Shown: piece after piece, positions 51,853 to 59,829 of the stretch
Position numbering within the stretch: the stretch's first letter is position 1
How the letters are laid out: every line of letters starts with the position of its first letter
Assembly: GCF_900167935.1 (NCBI RefSeq)
Contig: NZ_FUYL01000002.1
Location: 124,001 to 188,000, forward strand
Origin: Maribacter arcticus
GTDB lineage: Bacteria > Bacteroidota > Bacteroidia > Flavobacteriales > Flavobacteriaceae
Reading direction: 5' to 3'
Length of the DNA: 64,000 nt
Notes under the pieces: generated by a model
Databases searched by the model: none
Seen by the model: only the letters and a program-made list of their open reading frames with translations
What the model was told of the DNA's origin: nothing
Translations under genes and position numbers: made by a program

Positions 51853-52412
51853 TTATTTAATAACTGATCTATATGGTTAATGGCTTTCTCTAAACGTGTT
51901 TTCTTGTTCCCTTTCAAGGTAATAAAATTTTTACCGTATTTTTCTAAAGTGCCTTTAAAATAAGAAAACATTTCTTCTCGTTCGCCAGGCTTATCTCTTA
52001 AATCATCAGCCTCCCAAGGAATATCAATATACGTAAGCAAATACAGATTATACGTATTCTCTAAGGCATACTTTTCTAAAATTGGATCACAATTTCCAAT
52101 ATAATACGCTTCCGAATATACTTTTGTTTCTAATAAATCAGTGTCGCATATCAAAATTTTACTTGCTTTTTTGGTCAACTCGTTTTCTAGTCGCATCTGC
52201 CCTTCTGCAATTGGAAGCAAATCGTGAGGTTCGCAGGTTTTACGTTCGTCATTCCATTTATCTTGTAAATATTCTCTAGCATACTCTGGCACCCATACTG
52301 TATTATAATATCGCGCCAATTGCTCAGATAATGTAGTTTTACCTGTAGATTCGGGTCCAAAAAGTACGACTTTTAAGATGTTTGAAGGTTGCTGTCTATA
52401 TTTTTCTTCCAT
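51849..52412 (-). CDS. NadR-like nucleoside/thiamine kinase
   Basis: 187 aa. P-loop GPESTGKT at residues 19-26, lid and acceptor blocks VWVPEYAREYLQDKW, ICDTDLLETKVYSEAYYIG and LTYIDIPWEADDLRD. This matches the ribosylnicotinamide kinase domain of NadR. In Bacteroidetes such stand-alone kinases next to PnuC-type transporters phosphorylate the imported vitamin and trap it. With a PnuT candidate and thiamine-binding gene in the same operon, thiamine is as likely a substrate as nicotinamide riboside. Overlaps the transporter gene by 40 bases. Confidence 0.82.
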   Translation of the reverse strand: MEEKYRQQPSNILKVVLFGPESTGKTTLSEQLARYYNTVWVPEYAREYLQDKWNDERKTCEPHDLLPIAEGQMRLENELTKKASKILICDTDLLETKVYSEAYYIGNCDPILEKYALENTYNLYLLTYIDIPWEADDLRDKPGEREEMFSYFKGTLEKYGKNFITLKGNKKTRLEKAINHIDQLLNK

Positions 52413-53005
52413 GCGTAATAACCATAAACGGCCAATATTGTAAAAATTAGGTATTGAAAGCTAGTAAACGTAAATCCTTTATAGAAATATAATGGAACGG
52501 ATATTATATCACCAATGATCCAATATATCCAATTTTCTACTTTTCTTTTGGCCATTAACCACATCCCCACAAAAAAGATAGCAGTTGTTACCGTATCGAC
52601 ATAGGCAGTCCAACTAGTCCACTTATCAAAAATTTGATAAACGATAAACACAAATACTATGGTACCTATAAATATTAAAGAAGAAATTTTATGTTCCTTT
52701 TTTGTAGCACTAGTAATTGGTGTAAAATGTTCGGCGTCCACCTTTCTCGTCCAAATATACCAACCATACAAACTCATTATAAAGTAGTATATATTAATAA
52801 GCATATCGCCAATCAAACCCCATTTTAAAAGTAAGTATACGAAAATTGAAGTACTTAGCAACCCCGTAGGATATACCCAAATATTATTTTGCTTGGAAAA
52901 CCAAACAGAAAAAAGACCGAAAATTACAGCAATAATCTCAAGAGTGATATCTAAAGTGTCATACGTACTGTATTGACCAAAAAAATAATCAAAAATGGGG
53001 CTCAT
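52373..53005 (-). CDS. PnuC/PnuT-family vitamin transporter
   Basis: 210 aa with seven or eight transmembrane helices. Family marks: ITLEIIAVIFGLFSVWFSKQNNIWVYPTGLLST, INIYYFIMSLYGWYIW (the W-x-x-W region at the substrate site), and WIYWIIGDIISVPLYFYKGFTFTSFQYLIFTILAVYGYYAW. PnuC proteins carry nicotinamide riboside; the PnuT branch carries thiamine and is often grouped with TPP-controlled receptors in Bacteroidetes. The adjacent thiamine-binding-type gene and the TPP-controlled receptor 4 kb away favour thiamine. Overlaps both neighbours. Confidence 0.88.
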   Translation of the reverse strand: MSPIFDYFFGQYSTYDTLDITLEIIAVIFGLFSVWFSKQNNIWVYPTGLLSTSIFVYLLLKWGLIGDMLINIYYFIMSLYGWYIWTRKVDAEHFTPITSATKKEHKISSLIFIGTIVFVFIVYQIFDKWTSWTAYVDTVTTAIFFVGMWLMAKRKVENWIYWIIGDIISVPLYFYKGFTFTSFQYLIFTILAVYGYYAWKKNIDSNLQTS

Positions 53006-53249
53006 AGTCGCTTCTATCCGATTTTACGATTTTCATAAACAAAAGACCGCGATCCATTAATTCAAATGCTATTTTGATTTCTTGGTTCAGCACTTGCATC
53101 ACCGTATCATAAGATCCGAATACTTGAGTACTAAGCGGATTTTCAAGAATAGTCAAGCCAGATGCTCTAAGTTTTTTAATAAATTGAATAATATGTTCCT
53201 CAAAATCGTCTTGTAGTGGCGAAAAAGTTAATTCTACTGAAATTTCCAT
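52989..53249 (-). CDS. Thiamine-binding-type protein (YkoF/DUF77 family)
   Basis: 86 aa from the ATG at 53249; the longer frame to 53306 overlaps the transferase gene and adds an unlikely basic stretch. Sequence MEISVELTFSPLQDDFEEHIIQFIKKLRASGLTILENPLSTQVFGSYDTV and the remaining helix-strand match the small YkoF/MTH1187 (Thiamine_BP) ferredoxin-like fold, which binds thiamine or similar hydroxymethylpyrimidine compounds. Overlaps pnuT-like by 17 bases. It strengthens the thiamine assignment of the operon. Confidence 0.78.
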   Translation of the reverse strand: MEISVELTFSPLQDDFEEHIIQFIKKLRASGLTILENPLSTQVFGSYDTVMQVLNQEIKIAFELMDRGLLFMKIVKSDRSDYEPHF

Positions 53250-53275
53250 AAATAGTCTATTAATATAATGATTTC

Positions 53276-53914
53276 TTATGCTTTGTTTTTTGTAGCATAT
53301 ACACAAGTAAAATCTTCAAATTCTAAAAAGTGTATACCATAATTTGATAAGATACCTTTATAAATTATTTGTGCTGATGTTTTATTATCATCAAATGAGA
53401 AGTCATGCACATTTATATGATGTAAAAAACTTAACCCTCGCTCCCCATAAATTTTATACAGCGATTCTTTAGCTCCCCAAACAATTGTCAATTTTCTAAT
53501 AATTGCAGCAGTATTCGCTAAGGTTCGGTACTCTTCAAATGGCGTAAACTTATGTGCTATGCGAAGAATCTTATCTCGTTGCATTTCAATATCGATACCT
53601 GCCTCCTCAGAGGCACTTACAATTATTCCTGTAAAATTATGTGAATGTGTAATAGAAATAAATTTACCATCCTTCAAGTGTGGTTTTCCGTTTGTATCAT
53701 AAATCAAATCAAAATCGGTATACCCATATGTAGTTAATAAATGCCGTATGCTCAAAAAAGCCCTTCGATGTAACTCTGACTTCATACCATCGAATCTTTT
53801 TTGGCAATGTGTAGTAAGTTCAATATTCTCCCAAAGCTTATCTTCAGTCTCGTCAACCTTCCAAATTGCTAAGGAAGTTTCTTCATTTAATGTTATAGTT
53901 TTGTAAAGCGGCAT
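53276..53914 (-). CDS. 4'-phosphopantetheinyl transferase (Sfp superfamily)
   Basis: 212 aa. Attaches phosphopantetheine from CoA to carrier proteins. Metal and catalytic motifs: AGIDIEMQRDKI (D-x-E) near residues 107-118 and VWGAKESLYKIYG (W-x-x-K-E-S-x-x-K) near 145-157. N-terminal FLSIRHLLTTYGY and GKPHLKDGKFISITHSHNFTG blocks are typical. Length suits the Sfp rather than the AcpS type. First gene of the minus-strand run; 26 bp before the thiamine-binding-type gene, divergent from ahcY. Confidence 0.92.
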   Translation of the reverse strand: MPLYKTITLNEETSLAIWKVDETEDKLWENIELTTHCQKRFDGMKSELHRRAFLSIRHLLTTYGYTDFDLIYDTNGKPHLKDGKFISITHSHNFTGIIVSASEEAGIDIEMQRDKILRIAHKFTPFEEYRTLANTAAIIRKLTIVWGAKESLYKIYGERGLSFLHHINVHDFSFDDNKTSAQIIYKGILSNYGIHFLEFEDFTCVYATKNKA

Positions 53915-53934
53915 GAGATTATTAGGGTTATTCG

Positions 53935-53942
53935 TACCTTTG
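53935..53942 (+). promoter_or_regulatory. Candidate -7 element of ahcY
   Basis: TACCTTTG, consensus match, 55 bp before ATG 53998. No -33 TTG at normal spacing found. Confidence 0.35.
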
Positions 53943-53997
53943 TGGCTTATTAAAAATTGCTTATCACAGATAAACGAAAGTATAAAATAATAAAGAT

Positions 53998-55314
53998 ATG
54001 AGCACGAAAACTATTCCGTATGTGCCTTATAAGGTTAAGGATATTTCCCTTGCTGACTGGGGAAGAAAAGAAATTGAATTGGCAGAAGCAGAAATGCCAG
54101 GACTAATGTCGTTAAGAGAAGAGTATAAAAACGAGCAACCTTTAAAAGGGGCCCGTATTGCCGGATGTCTTCACATGACAATTCAAACAGCTGTATTAAT
54201 TGAAACACTAACGGCTTTAGGTGCTGAAGTAACTTGGAGCTCATGTAATATATTTTCCACTCAAGACCAAGCTGCTGCTGCAATTGCAGCAACAGGTGTA
54301 CCTGTTTATGCTTGGAAAGGAATGAATGAAGAAGAATTTGATTGGTGTATAGAACAGACCTTATTTTTTAGTGAAGACAGAAAGCCATTAAATATGATTT
54401 TAGATGACGGTGGTGACCTTACTAATATGGTATTGGATAAATACCCAGAAATGGCTGTTGGCATTAAAGGGCTTTCAGAAGAAACCACTACCGGTGTTCA
54501 CCGATTGTACGAGCGCGTTAAAAAAGGTACACTACCTATGCCCGCAATAAATGTTAATGATTCTGTTACTAAATCGAAATTTGATAATAAATATGGCTGT
54601 CGTGAAAGTGCTGTTGATGCCATTCGGAGAGCTACAGATACAATGCTCGCGGGTAAGCGTGTTGTTGTTGCAGGTTATGGTGATGTAGGTAAAGGTACTG
54701 CTGCATCATTCAAAGGAGCTGGGTCAATTGTTACCGTTACAGAAATCGACCCAATTTGCGCATTACAAGCCTGCATGGACGGTTTCGAAGTTAAGAAGCT
54801 TGAAACGGTTATTGGTAATGCCGATATCGTTATTACTACTACTGGAAACAAAGACATTATTAGAGCTGAGCATTTTGAAGCGCTTAAGGATAAAGCCATT
54901 GTTTGCAATATTGGTCATTTTGATAATGAAATCGATATGGGTTGGTTAAATAAGAATCATGGTAATACCAAAGATGAAATTAAACCTCAGGTAGATAAAT
55001 ACACTATTAAAGGAAAAGACATTATCATTTTAGCCGAAGGTAGATTGGTAAACTTAGGTTGTGCAACTGGCCACCCAAGTTTTGTAATGAGTAATTCCTT
55101 TACGAACCAAACTTTGGCTCAAATAGAACTTTGGAAGAATAGTGATAACTATGACAACAATGTATATATGCTACCAAAGTATTTAGATGAAAAGGTAGCT
55201 AAACTTCACTTGTCCCGCTTAGGTGCTGAACTTACCGAATTAAAGCAAGAACAAGCTGAATATATTGGCGTAACTGTTGAAGGGCCTTATAAACCAGAGT
55301 ACTACAGATATTAA
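53998..55314 (+). CDS. ahcY: Adenosylhomocysteinase
   Basis: 438 aa. Hydrolyses S-adenosylhomocysteine to adenosine and homocysteine, clearing the product of methylations. Opens [95 protein letters not shown] and NAD loop [18 protein letters not shown] are all present, as is the C-terminal PYKPEYYRY. Standard long form. Single gene with a strong terminator. Confidence 0.98.
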   Translation: MSTKTIPYVPYKVKDISLADWGRKEIELAEAEMPGLMSLREEYKNEQPLKGARIAGCLHMTIQTAVLIETLTALGAEVTWSSCNIFSTQDQAAAAIAATGVPVYAWKGMNEEEFDWCIEQTLFFSEDRKPLNMILDDGGDLTNMVLDKYPEMAVGIKGLSEETTTGVHRLYERVKKGTLPMPAINVNDSVTKSKFDNKYGCRESAVDAIRRATDTMLAGKRVVVAGYGDVGKGTAASFKGAGSIVTVTEIDPICALQACMDGFEVKKLETVIGNADIVITTTGNKDIIRAEHFEALKDKAIVCNIGHFDNEIDMGWLNKNHGNTKDEIKPQVDKYTIKGKDIIILAEGRLVNLGCATGHPSFVMSNSFTNQTLAQIELWKNSDNYDNNVYMLPKYLDEKVAKLHLSRLGAELTELKQEQAEYIGVTVEGPYKPEYYRY

Positions 55315-55331
55315 AATATCGGTTATAAATT

Positions 55332-55366
55332 AAAAAGGTCCTGATTTTCATCAGGACCTTTTTTTG
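55332..55366. terminator. Bidirectional Rho-independent terminator
   Basis: AAAAAGGTCCTGA and TCAGGACCTTTTT form a perfect 13-bp stem with a six-base loop and a T-tract on both strands. It separates convergent ahcY and the DUF3332 gene. Confidence 0.92.
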
Positions 55367-55382
55367 TTTAAAATTCTTAGTT

Positions 55383-55967
55383 TTAGTTGTTTTCAGCCAA
55401 CATACCATTTAAGTAATAACAATCGGTTTGTTCTTTAATTTGAGCTAAACCTTCTTCTTTTGAACTCAACGGATTAATCTTAACCTCTTTTCCGTTAGGC
55501 ATGTAAACAATATAAAATCCTTCTTCAAAAGAAGATAGTTTTATTATTTCTCCATTTGGACGAACTGCATTCCATGATTTTTCACTTGGCTTATACACCA
55601 AATCAATTTTCTTATCTTTCTTAGGACCCTCTACCACTGTTACTTGCAATCTATTTTTGGTAGCGGTCATTTCAAATGTATTACCATCTCTTTCTACCAT
55701 TTGGGTTTCTATATCACCTTCTTCCATCGCAATTGGGTTAGATCCACTCCAAAACTCTATAACGTTAAAAATAATAGCATCACCTAAAAAGAAAAGACCA
55801 TATACCGGAATAATGTTCAATCCCCAAAATACAAGGTTATTAACAAACTTACTATCTGATAAGCCTTGATTCCAGTCTTTTAAATTATTAAAAGCGCTAA
55901 AAGAACCCAAACAACTAGAGAATAATAACGTACTAGCCATTGCAACACAAATGATTGATTTTTTCAT
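55383..55967 (-). CDS. DUF3332 lipoprotein
   Basis: 194 aa. Lipoprotein signal MKKSIICVAMASTLLFSSCLGS with lipobox cysteine at 19. Two hydrophobic patches follow (NNLVFWGLNIIPVYGLFFLGDAIIFNVIEFW), as in DUF3332, then a beta-rich soluble part: DGNTFEMTATKNRLQVTVVEGPKKDKKIDLVYKPSEKSW. Function unknown; probably in the periplasm or outer membrane. The 231 bp before its start and the next gene contain nothing recognisable. Confidence 0.82.
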   Translation of the reverse strand: MKKSIICVAMASTLLFSSCLGSFSAFNNLKDWNQGLSDSKFVNNLVFWGLNIIPVYGLFFLGDAIIFNVIEFWSGSNPIAMEEGDIETQMVERDGNTFEMTATKNRLQVTVVEGPKKDKKIDLVYKPSEKSWNAVRPNGEIIKLSSFEEGFYIVYMPNGKEVKINPLSSKEEGLAQIKEQTDCYYLNGMLAENN

Positions 55968-56198
55968 GATTAAGATTGTTTAAAATTATATTTTAAAGTA
56001 GCTAAAATTTATAGAGAAACCTATGCTGATATAATTATATTATTGACTTCATACCGATTTTCAATAAATATTAGGCCTTAGATTATTCGCTTCTAATAGT
56101 CCTGTCTATAAGTATATCGTAAACATTAAGTAATAACTTTATAATTTTCATTTTCTCATTAAAAGCGTTTTTCCGTACTTCGTTAAAAATAAAATTAT

Positions 56199-56720
56199 AT
56201 GATACTATTTGTAGATATGGATGAGGTAATTGCTGACACCTATGGTGCTCATATAGAGCTTTACAATGCCGAATTCAATGGTGAACTAACTTCGGAATTA
56301 TGCTCTGGATCAGAAGTATGGCGAATGGTACCTGAAGCGCATCAAGATAGTGTTAGAAAACATGCTACTAGAAGAGGTTTTTTCAGAAACCTTAAACTTA
56401 TACCTGGCAGTCAAGAAATCTTATCAAAATTAGCAAGTAAACATGAAGTTTATATAGCATCTGCAGCAATGCAGTTCCCAAATTCTCTTGAAGAGAAGAG
56501 CGAATGGCTAGATGAGCATTTTCCTTTTATACCATGGCAAAATCGAATTCTTTGTGGACATAAGCATGTTTTAAAGGGTGATATATTAATTGATGATAGA
56601 AATTATAACCTAGAGAATTTCGAGGGTCGTGGCTTACAATTTACATCACCACACAATGTTAATACAAAAGGTTTTGAACGTGTAAACTCTTGGTTTGAAA
56701 TTGGAGAGAAACTTTTGTAA
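56199..56720 (+). CDS. 5'(3')-deoxyribonucleotidase (NT5C-like, HAD family)
   Basis: 173 aa. HAD motif I is DMDEVIADT at residues 6-14, motif II/III regions IASAAMQFPNSLEEKSEWLDEHFPF and CGHKHVLKGDILIDDRNYNLENF. Dephosphorylates deoxyribonucleoside monophosphates to balance nucleotide pools in the cytoplasm. No signal peptide. Followed by a strong terminator; convergent with rpmA. Confidence 0.9.
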   Translation: MILFVDMDEVIADTYGAHIELYNAEFNGELTSELCSGSEVWRMVPEAHQDSVRKHATRRGFFRNLKLIPGSQEILSKLASKHEVYIASAAMQFPNSLEEKSEWLDEHFPFIPWQNRILCGHKHVLKGDILIDDRNYNLENFEGRGLQFTSPHNVNTKGFERVNSWFEIGEKLL

Positions 56721-56758
56721 TAGTAGTATTATATTATACTTCAAAAATTATTAAACAC

Positions 56759-56790
56759 AAAAAACCTCTTCATTTCTGAAGAGGTTTTTT
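56759..56790. terminator. Bidirectional Rho-independent terminator
   Basis: Perfect CCTCTTCA-TTTC-TGAAGAGG hairpin flanked by six A and six T, between the deoxyribonucleotidase gene and convergent rpmA. Confidence 0.92.
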
Positions 56791-56807
56791 ATAATGTGCT
56801 ATTTAGT

Positions 56808-57068
56808 TTAAGCTTCGAAAGGATCAATGGAAACAAATGATTTTCCACCAGCTTTTTTCGTAAACTTTACTAAACCATCTACACGTGCGTGTAATGTATG
56901 ATCTTTTCCTGCGTAAACATTTTCACCAGGATTGTGTCTTGTTCCTCTCTGTCTAACTAAAATGTTACCAGCGATTGCAGCCTGACCACCAAAAATCTTA
57001 ACACCTAATCGTTTTGATTCTGACTCTCTACCGTTTTTCGAACTACCTACACCTTTCTTATGTGCCAT
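56808..57068 (-). CDS. rpmA: 50S ribosomal protein L27
   Basis: 86 aa. [28 protein letters not shown] is the invariant L27 start whose N-terminal tail reaches the peptidyl-transferase centre, and [31 protein letters not shown] follows. Starts with MAHKKG, so there is no cleavable extension as in Firmicutes. 40 bp after rplU; one operon. Confidence 0.98.
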   Translation of the reverse strand: MAHKKGVGSSKNGRESESKRLGVKIFGGQAAIAGNILVRQRGTRHNPGENVYAGKDHTLHARVDGLVKFTKKAGGKSFVSIDPFEA

Positions 57069-57108
57069 TGTCTAAGGTTTTAAATATTATTATACTTAAT
57101 GGGTCAGC

Positions 57109-57774
57109 TTATTTAGCCACACCACCATCTAATTCGTCTTGCCATTTCTGTAACTCGTCCCATTTACCATCAGCAGCTAATTGTGCTTGCTTTGGCCAAG
57201 TATCTGTTACATGATTTCCACGTACATCAGCAATAATTTCAGAAATTTTTGCTGAATCAGTTTTTGCTAGCTCTGCAAAAGTAGAAATACCTGCAGCACT
57301 TAAAGTTTCGGCAATTTTTGGTCCGATACCTTCAATCTTCTTCAAATCGTCACCTTTACCTGTAGCTTTTTTAGCTTTTGGCTTAGCTGCAACTGGAGCG
57401 GCTTTAGCTTCTTCTTTTTTAGCTTTTGGTTCAGCTTTCTTAGCTTCTGCTTTTTTAGCTCCTTTTGAAATGATAGATTCAATTACAATCTCAGTTAAAG
57501 ATTGACGATGTCCATTTTTCTTTCTGTAACCCTTACGTCTTTTCTTATGAAAAACGATTACTTTGTCACCTCTAAGGTGTTTAACGACTTTAGCCTCTAC
57601 TGCGGCTCCGTCTATAGCCGGGGCGCCAACAGTAACGTTCGATCCATCAGCCAAAAGAAGTACATTGTCAAAAGTGACTTTCTTACCTTCTTCTACCTGT
57701 AAACGGTGAACGTACACTTTCTGGTCTTTTGCAACTTTAAATTGCTGCCCTGCCATCTCTACAATTGCGTACAT
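57109..57774 (-). CDS. rplU: 50S ribosomal protein L21 with helix-hairpin-helix extension
   Basis: 221 aa; ordinary L21 is about 100. Residues 1-103 are normal L21 (YAIVEMAGQQFKVAKDQKVYV, VIVFHKKRRKGYRKKNGHRQ). Residues 104-145 are a lysine/alanine/glutamate/proline linker, and 146-221 a helix-hairpin-helix domain (LKKIEGIGPKIAETLSAAGISTFAELAKT) with a helical end. Such extensions occur in Bacteroidetes L21. The extra domain could contact RNA or DNA. rpmA follows; a canonical promoter lies 50-80 bp upstream. Confidence 0.95.
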   Translation of the reverse strand: MYAIVEMAGQQFKVAKDQKVYVHRLQVEEGKKVTFDNVLLLADGSNVTVGAPAIDGAAVEAKVVKHLRGDKVIVFHKKRRKGYRKKNGHRQSLTEIVIESIISKGAKKAEAKKAEPKAKKEEAKAAPVAAKPKAKKATGKGDDLKKIEGIGPKIAETLSAAGISTFAELAKTDSAKISEIIADVRGNHVTDTWPKQAQLAADGKWDELQKWQDELDGGVAK

Positions 57775-57823
57775 ATTGTTAAATGTAAAAATTAAACCTG
57801 ATGGATTTTTTCCATAGGCGGGT

Positions 57824-57854
57824 GCAAATATAATTCTTAATCATGAATTTACAA
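57824..57854 (-). promoter_or_regulatory. Bacteroidetes promoter of rplU-rpmA (TTG-N19-TATATTTG)
   Basis: On the minus strand, TTG at 57854-57852, exactly 19 bases, then TATATTTG at 57831-57824. Both halves and spacing match the -33/-7 consensus. It is the best promoter match in the window. The transcript leader includes an ATGGA/TCCAT hairpin at about 57800-57814. Confidence 0.65.
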
Positions 57855-57870
57855 GCGTTTTTTAAGATTT

Positions 57871-58326
57871 TTAATTACGCTTATTTTTGGTGGTATTTGA
57901 ACTTTTGAAAAGTTGCATAAATGATAGTGTCAACACCAAACTAGTCGTAAAACCCATAGTTGCAACAACTAAAAATACAATGGCCTCAAAACTTCGATAC
58001 GTATTTGCCCAACGCGTTGATAGTTCTTCTAGAAAACCCGGCTGAAGCTCAGTAGAATATATCGCGAAAAATATGGTGAATATTAATGTCGCAACCCCAC
58101 CTGTAATTAAACCAGCCATAAAACCAGTTGCATAAGAAAAAGAGCCCCCTTTTTTTAGTTTAAAATACTTGATGGCTTCAAAAATTGCAAATCCAGTAAT
58201 GATTGTATTAAAAAGACTGTAAAACACGTTGGTATGCAATCCCAGTAGAGATAATATTAAAAAGTAAGCAATTAAACACCCACTAGCTGCAACTCCAAAT
58301 CGAATAGGTAAGGCATAGTTATTCAT
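57871..58326 (-). CDS. DUF4199 membrane protein
   Basis: 151 aa. Four transmembrane helices: IRFGVAASGCLIAYFLILSLLG, FYSLFNTIITGFAIFEAIKYF, SYATGFMAGLITGGVATLIFTIFFAIYS and AIVFLVVATMGFTTSLVLTLSFM. The FKLKKGGSFSYATGFMAGL motif is diagnostic of DUF4199, a family found widely in Flavobacteria. Function unknown. It is the minus-strand neighbour upstream of rplU and reads in the same direction, but the rplU promoter lies between them. Confidence 0.88.
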   Translation of the reverse strand: MNNYALPIRFGVAASGCLIAYFLILSLLGLHTNVFYSLFNTIITGFAIFEAIKYFKLKKGGSFSYATGFMAGLITGGVATLIFTIFFAIYSTELQPGFLEELSTRWANTYRSFEAIVFLVVATMGFTTSLVLTLSFMQLFKSSNTTKNKRN

Positions 58327-58494
58327 CTTTGAAAATATTTTTTTTGTTTAGACATTTAAGATAATGAATAAACAACAATAACTTTGATAAAAATTGTTAA
58401 AGAATACATATCTTGAGGATTGTTCCTACAAAATGGCTTTTTGACGTAACAAAACGATAATAATACCTACTAATAGTTCGGAATATTTAAAAAA

Positions 58495-59823
58495 ATGCTA
58501 ATGAAACACAAACTACTATTGGTCACGGCCATATTATTTAATGGATTATTAGCCTTCGCACAAGAGGTTAATTTTGAAGAGTATGACTTAAATAATGGCC
58601 TTCACGTAATTTTACATCAAGATAATACGGCACCTATTATCTCAATTTCTGTTCTTTATCACGTAGGCTCTAAAGATGAGGACCCAGAACGCACTGGTTT
58701 CGCACATTTTTTCGAGCATCTACTTTTTGAAGGTACTGAAAACATAGAAAAAGGAAAATGGGATCAAATCGTATCATCAAATGGCGGTTCTGGAAATGCC
58801 ACTACAGATGAAGACAGAACATATTATTATGAGGTTTTCCCATCAAACAATTTACAATTAGGCCTTTGGTTAGAATCAGAAAGAATGTTGCATCCTGTCA
58901 TTAACCAAAAGGGGGTCGATACGCAGAATGAAGTTGTAAAGGAGGAAAAAAGGCTGCGTGTAGATAATTCACCTTATGGTAAGTTTATTGAAAACATAAA
59001 GAAGAATCTCTTTAAAAATCATCCTTATAAGGAAACCGTAATTGGCAAAATGGACCATTTAGATGCTGCTACTCTAGAAGAATTCATAGCATTTCAGAAA
59101 AAATTCTATGTCCCTAATAATGCCGTATTGGTGATTGCAGGCGATTTTAAAAAAGAGAATGCTAGAAAGCTGATTTCAGATTATTTCAGCACCATCCCTA
59201 AAGGTCAAGAAATTTCTAGAAACTTCCCTAAAGAGGAACCTATTTTAGAACAAATCAACGCAAAAACTTACGACCCAAATATTCAAATTCCGGCTACAAT
59301 GATTGCTTATAGAACTCCCGGACTTAAAAATAGAGACAGTCAGGTATTAGATATGATATCTACTTATTTAAGTGATGGACCTTCATCTAAACTCTACAAG
59401 AAAATAGTTGACGAACAAAAGCAAGCATTACAGGTAGGCGCTTTTCCTGCTACACAAGAAGATTACGGCATGTATATTGTTTTTGCCTTGCCTGTAGGGG
59501 AAACCAGCTTGGAAATGCTTAACACAGAAATGGAGGAAGAAATCGAGAAATTGAGAACTAATCTTATATCTGAAAATGATTATCAAAAACTACAGAATAA
59601 ATTTGAAAATCAATTTGTGAACAGTAATTCTAGTGTTGAAGGCATCGCAAATTCTTTAGCTGAATACTATATGCTTTATGGCGATACTTCTTTGATAAAT
59701 AAAGAAATAGAAGTTTACAGATCTATCACTAAAGAGGAAATAAAAGAAGTAGCCAACAAATATTTAAATCCTAATCAAAGATTGGTGTTAGAATACCTAC
59801 CTGAACAAAATACTGCAAACTAA
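58495..59823 (+). CDS. M16 zinc peptidase, catalytic subunit
   Basis: 442 aa from ATG 58495; ATG 58501 (MKHKLLLVTAILFNGLLAFAQ) gives the same signal peptide and may be the real start. Catalytic inverted motif HFFEH at 71-75 (H71, E74, H75) and the downstream glutamate in TQNEVVKEEKRL near 150. Typical processing-peptidase fold with N- and C-terminal lobes (PGLKNRDSQVLDMISTYLSDGPSSKLYKK). Periplasmic or outer-membrane protease. Its inactive partner follows seven bases later, so the two likely form an M16B heterodimer. Confidence 0.93.
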   Translation: MLMKHKLLLVTAILFNGLLAFAQEVNFEEYDLNNGLHVILHQDNTAPIISISVLYHVGSKDEDPERTGFAHFFEHLLFEGTENIEKGKWDQIVSSNGGSGNATTDEDRTYYYEVFPSNNLQLGLWLESERMLHPVINQKGVDTQNEVVKEEKRLRVDNSPYGKFIENIKKNLFKNHPYKETVIGKMDHLDAATLEEFIAFQKKFYVPNNAVLVIAGDFKKENARKLISDYFSTIPKGQEISRNFPKEEPILEQINAKTYDPNIQIPATMIAYRTPGLKNRDSQVLDMISTYLSDGPSSKLYKKIVDEQKQALQVGAFPATQEDYGMYIVFALPVGETSLEMLNTEMEEEIEKLRTNLISENDYQKLQNKFENQFVNSNSSVEGIANSLAEYYMLYGDTSLINKEIEVYRSITKEEIKEVANKYLNPNQRLVLEYLPEQNTAN

Positions 59824-59829
59824 AAAATT

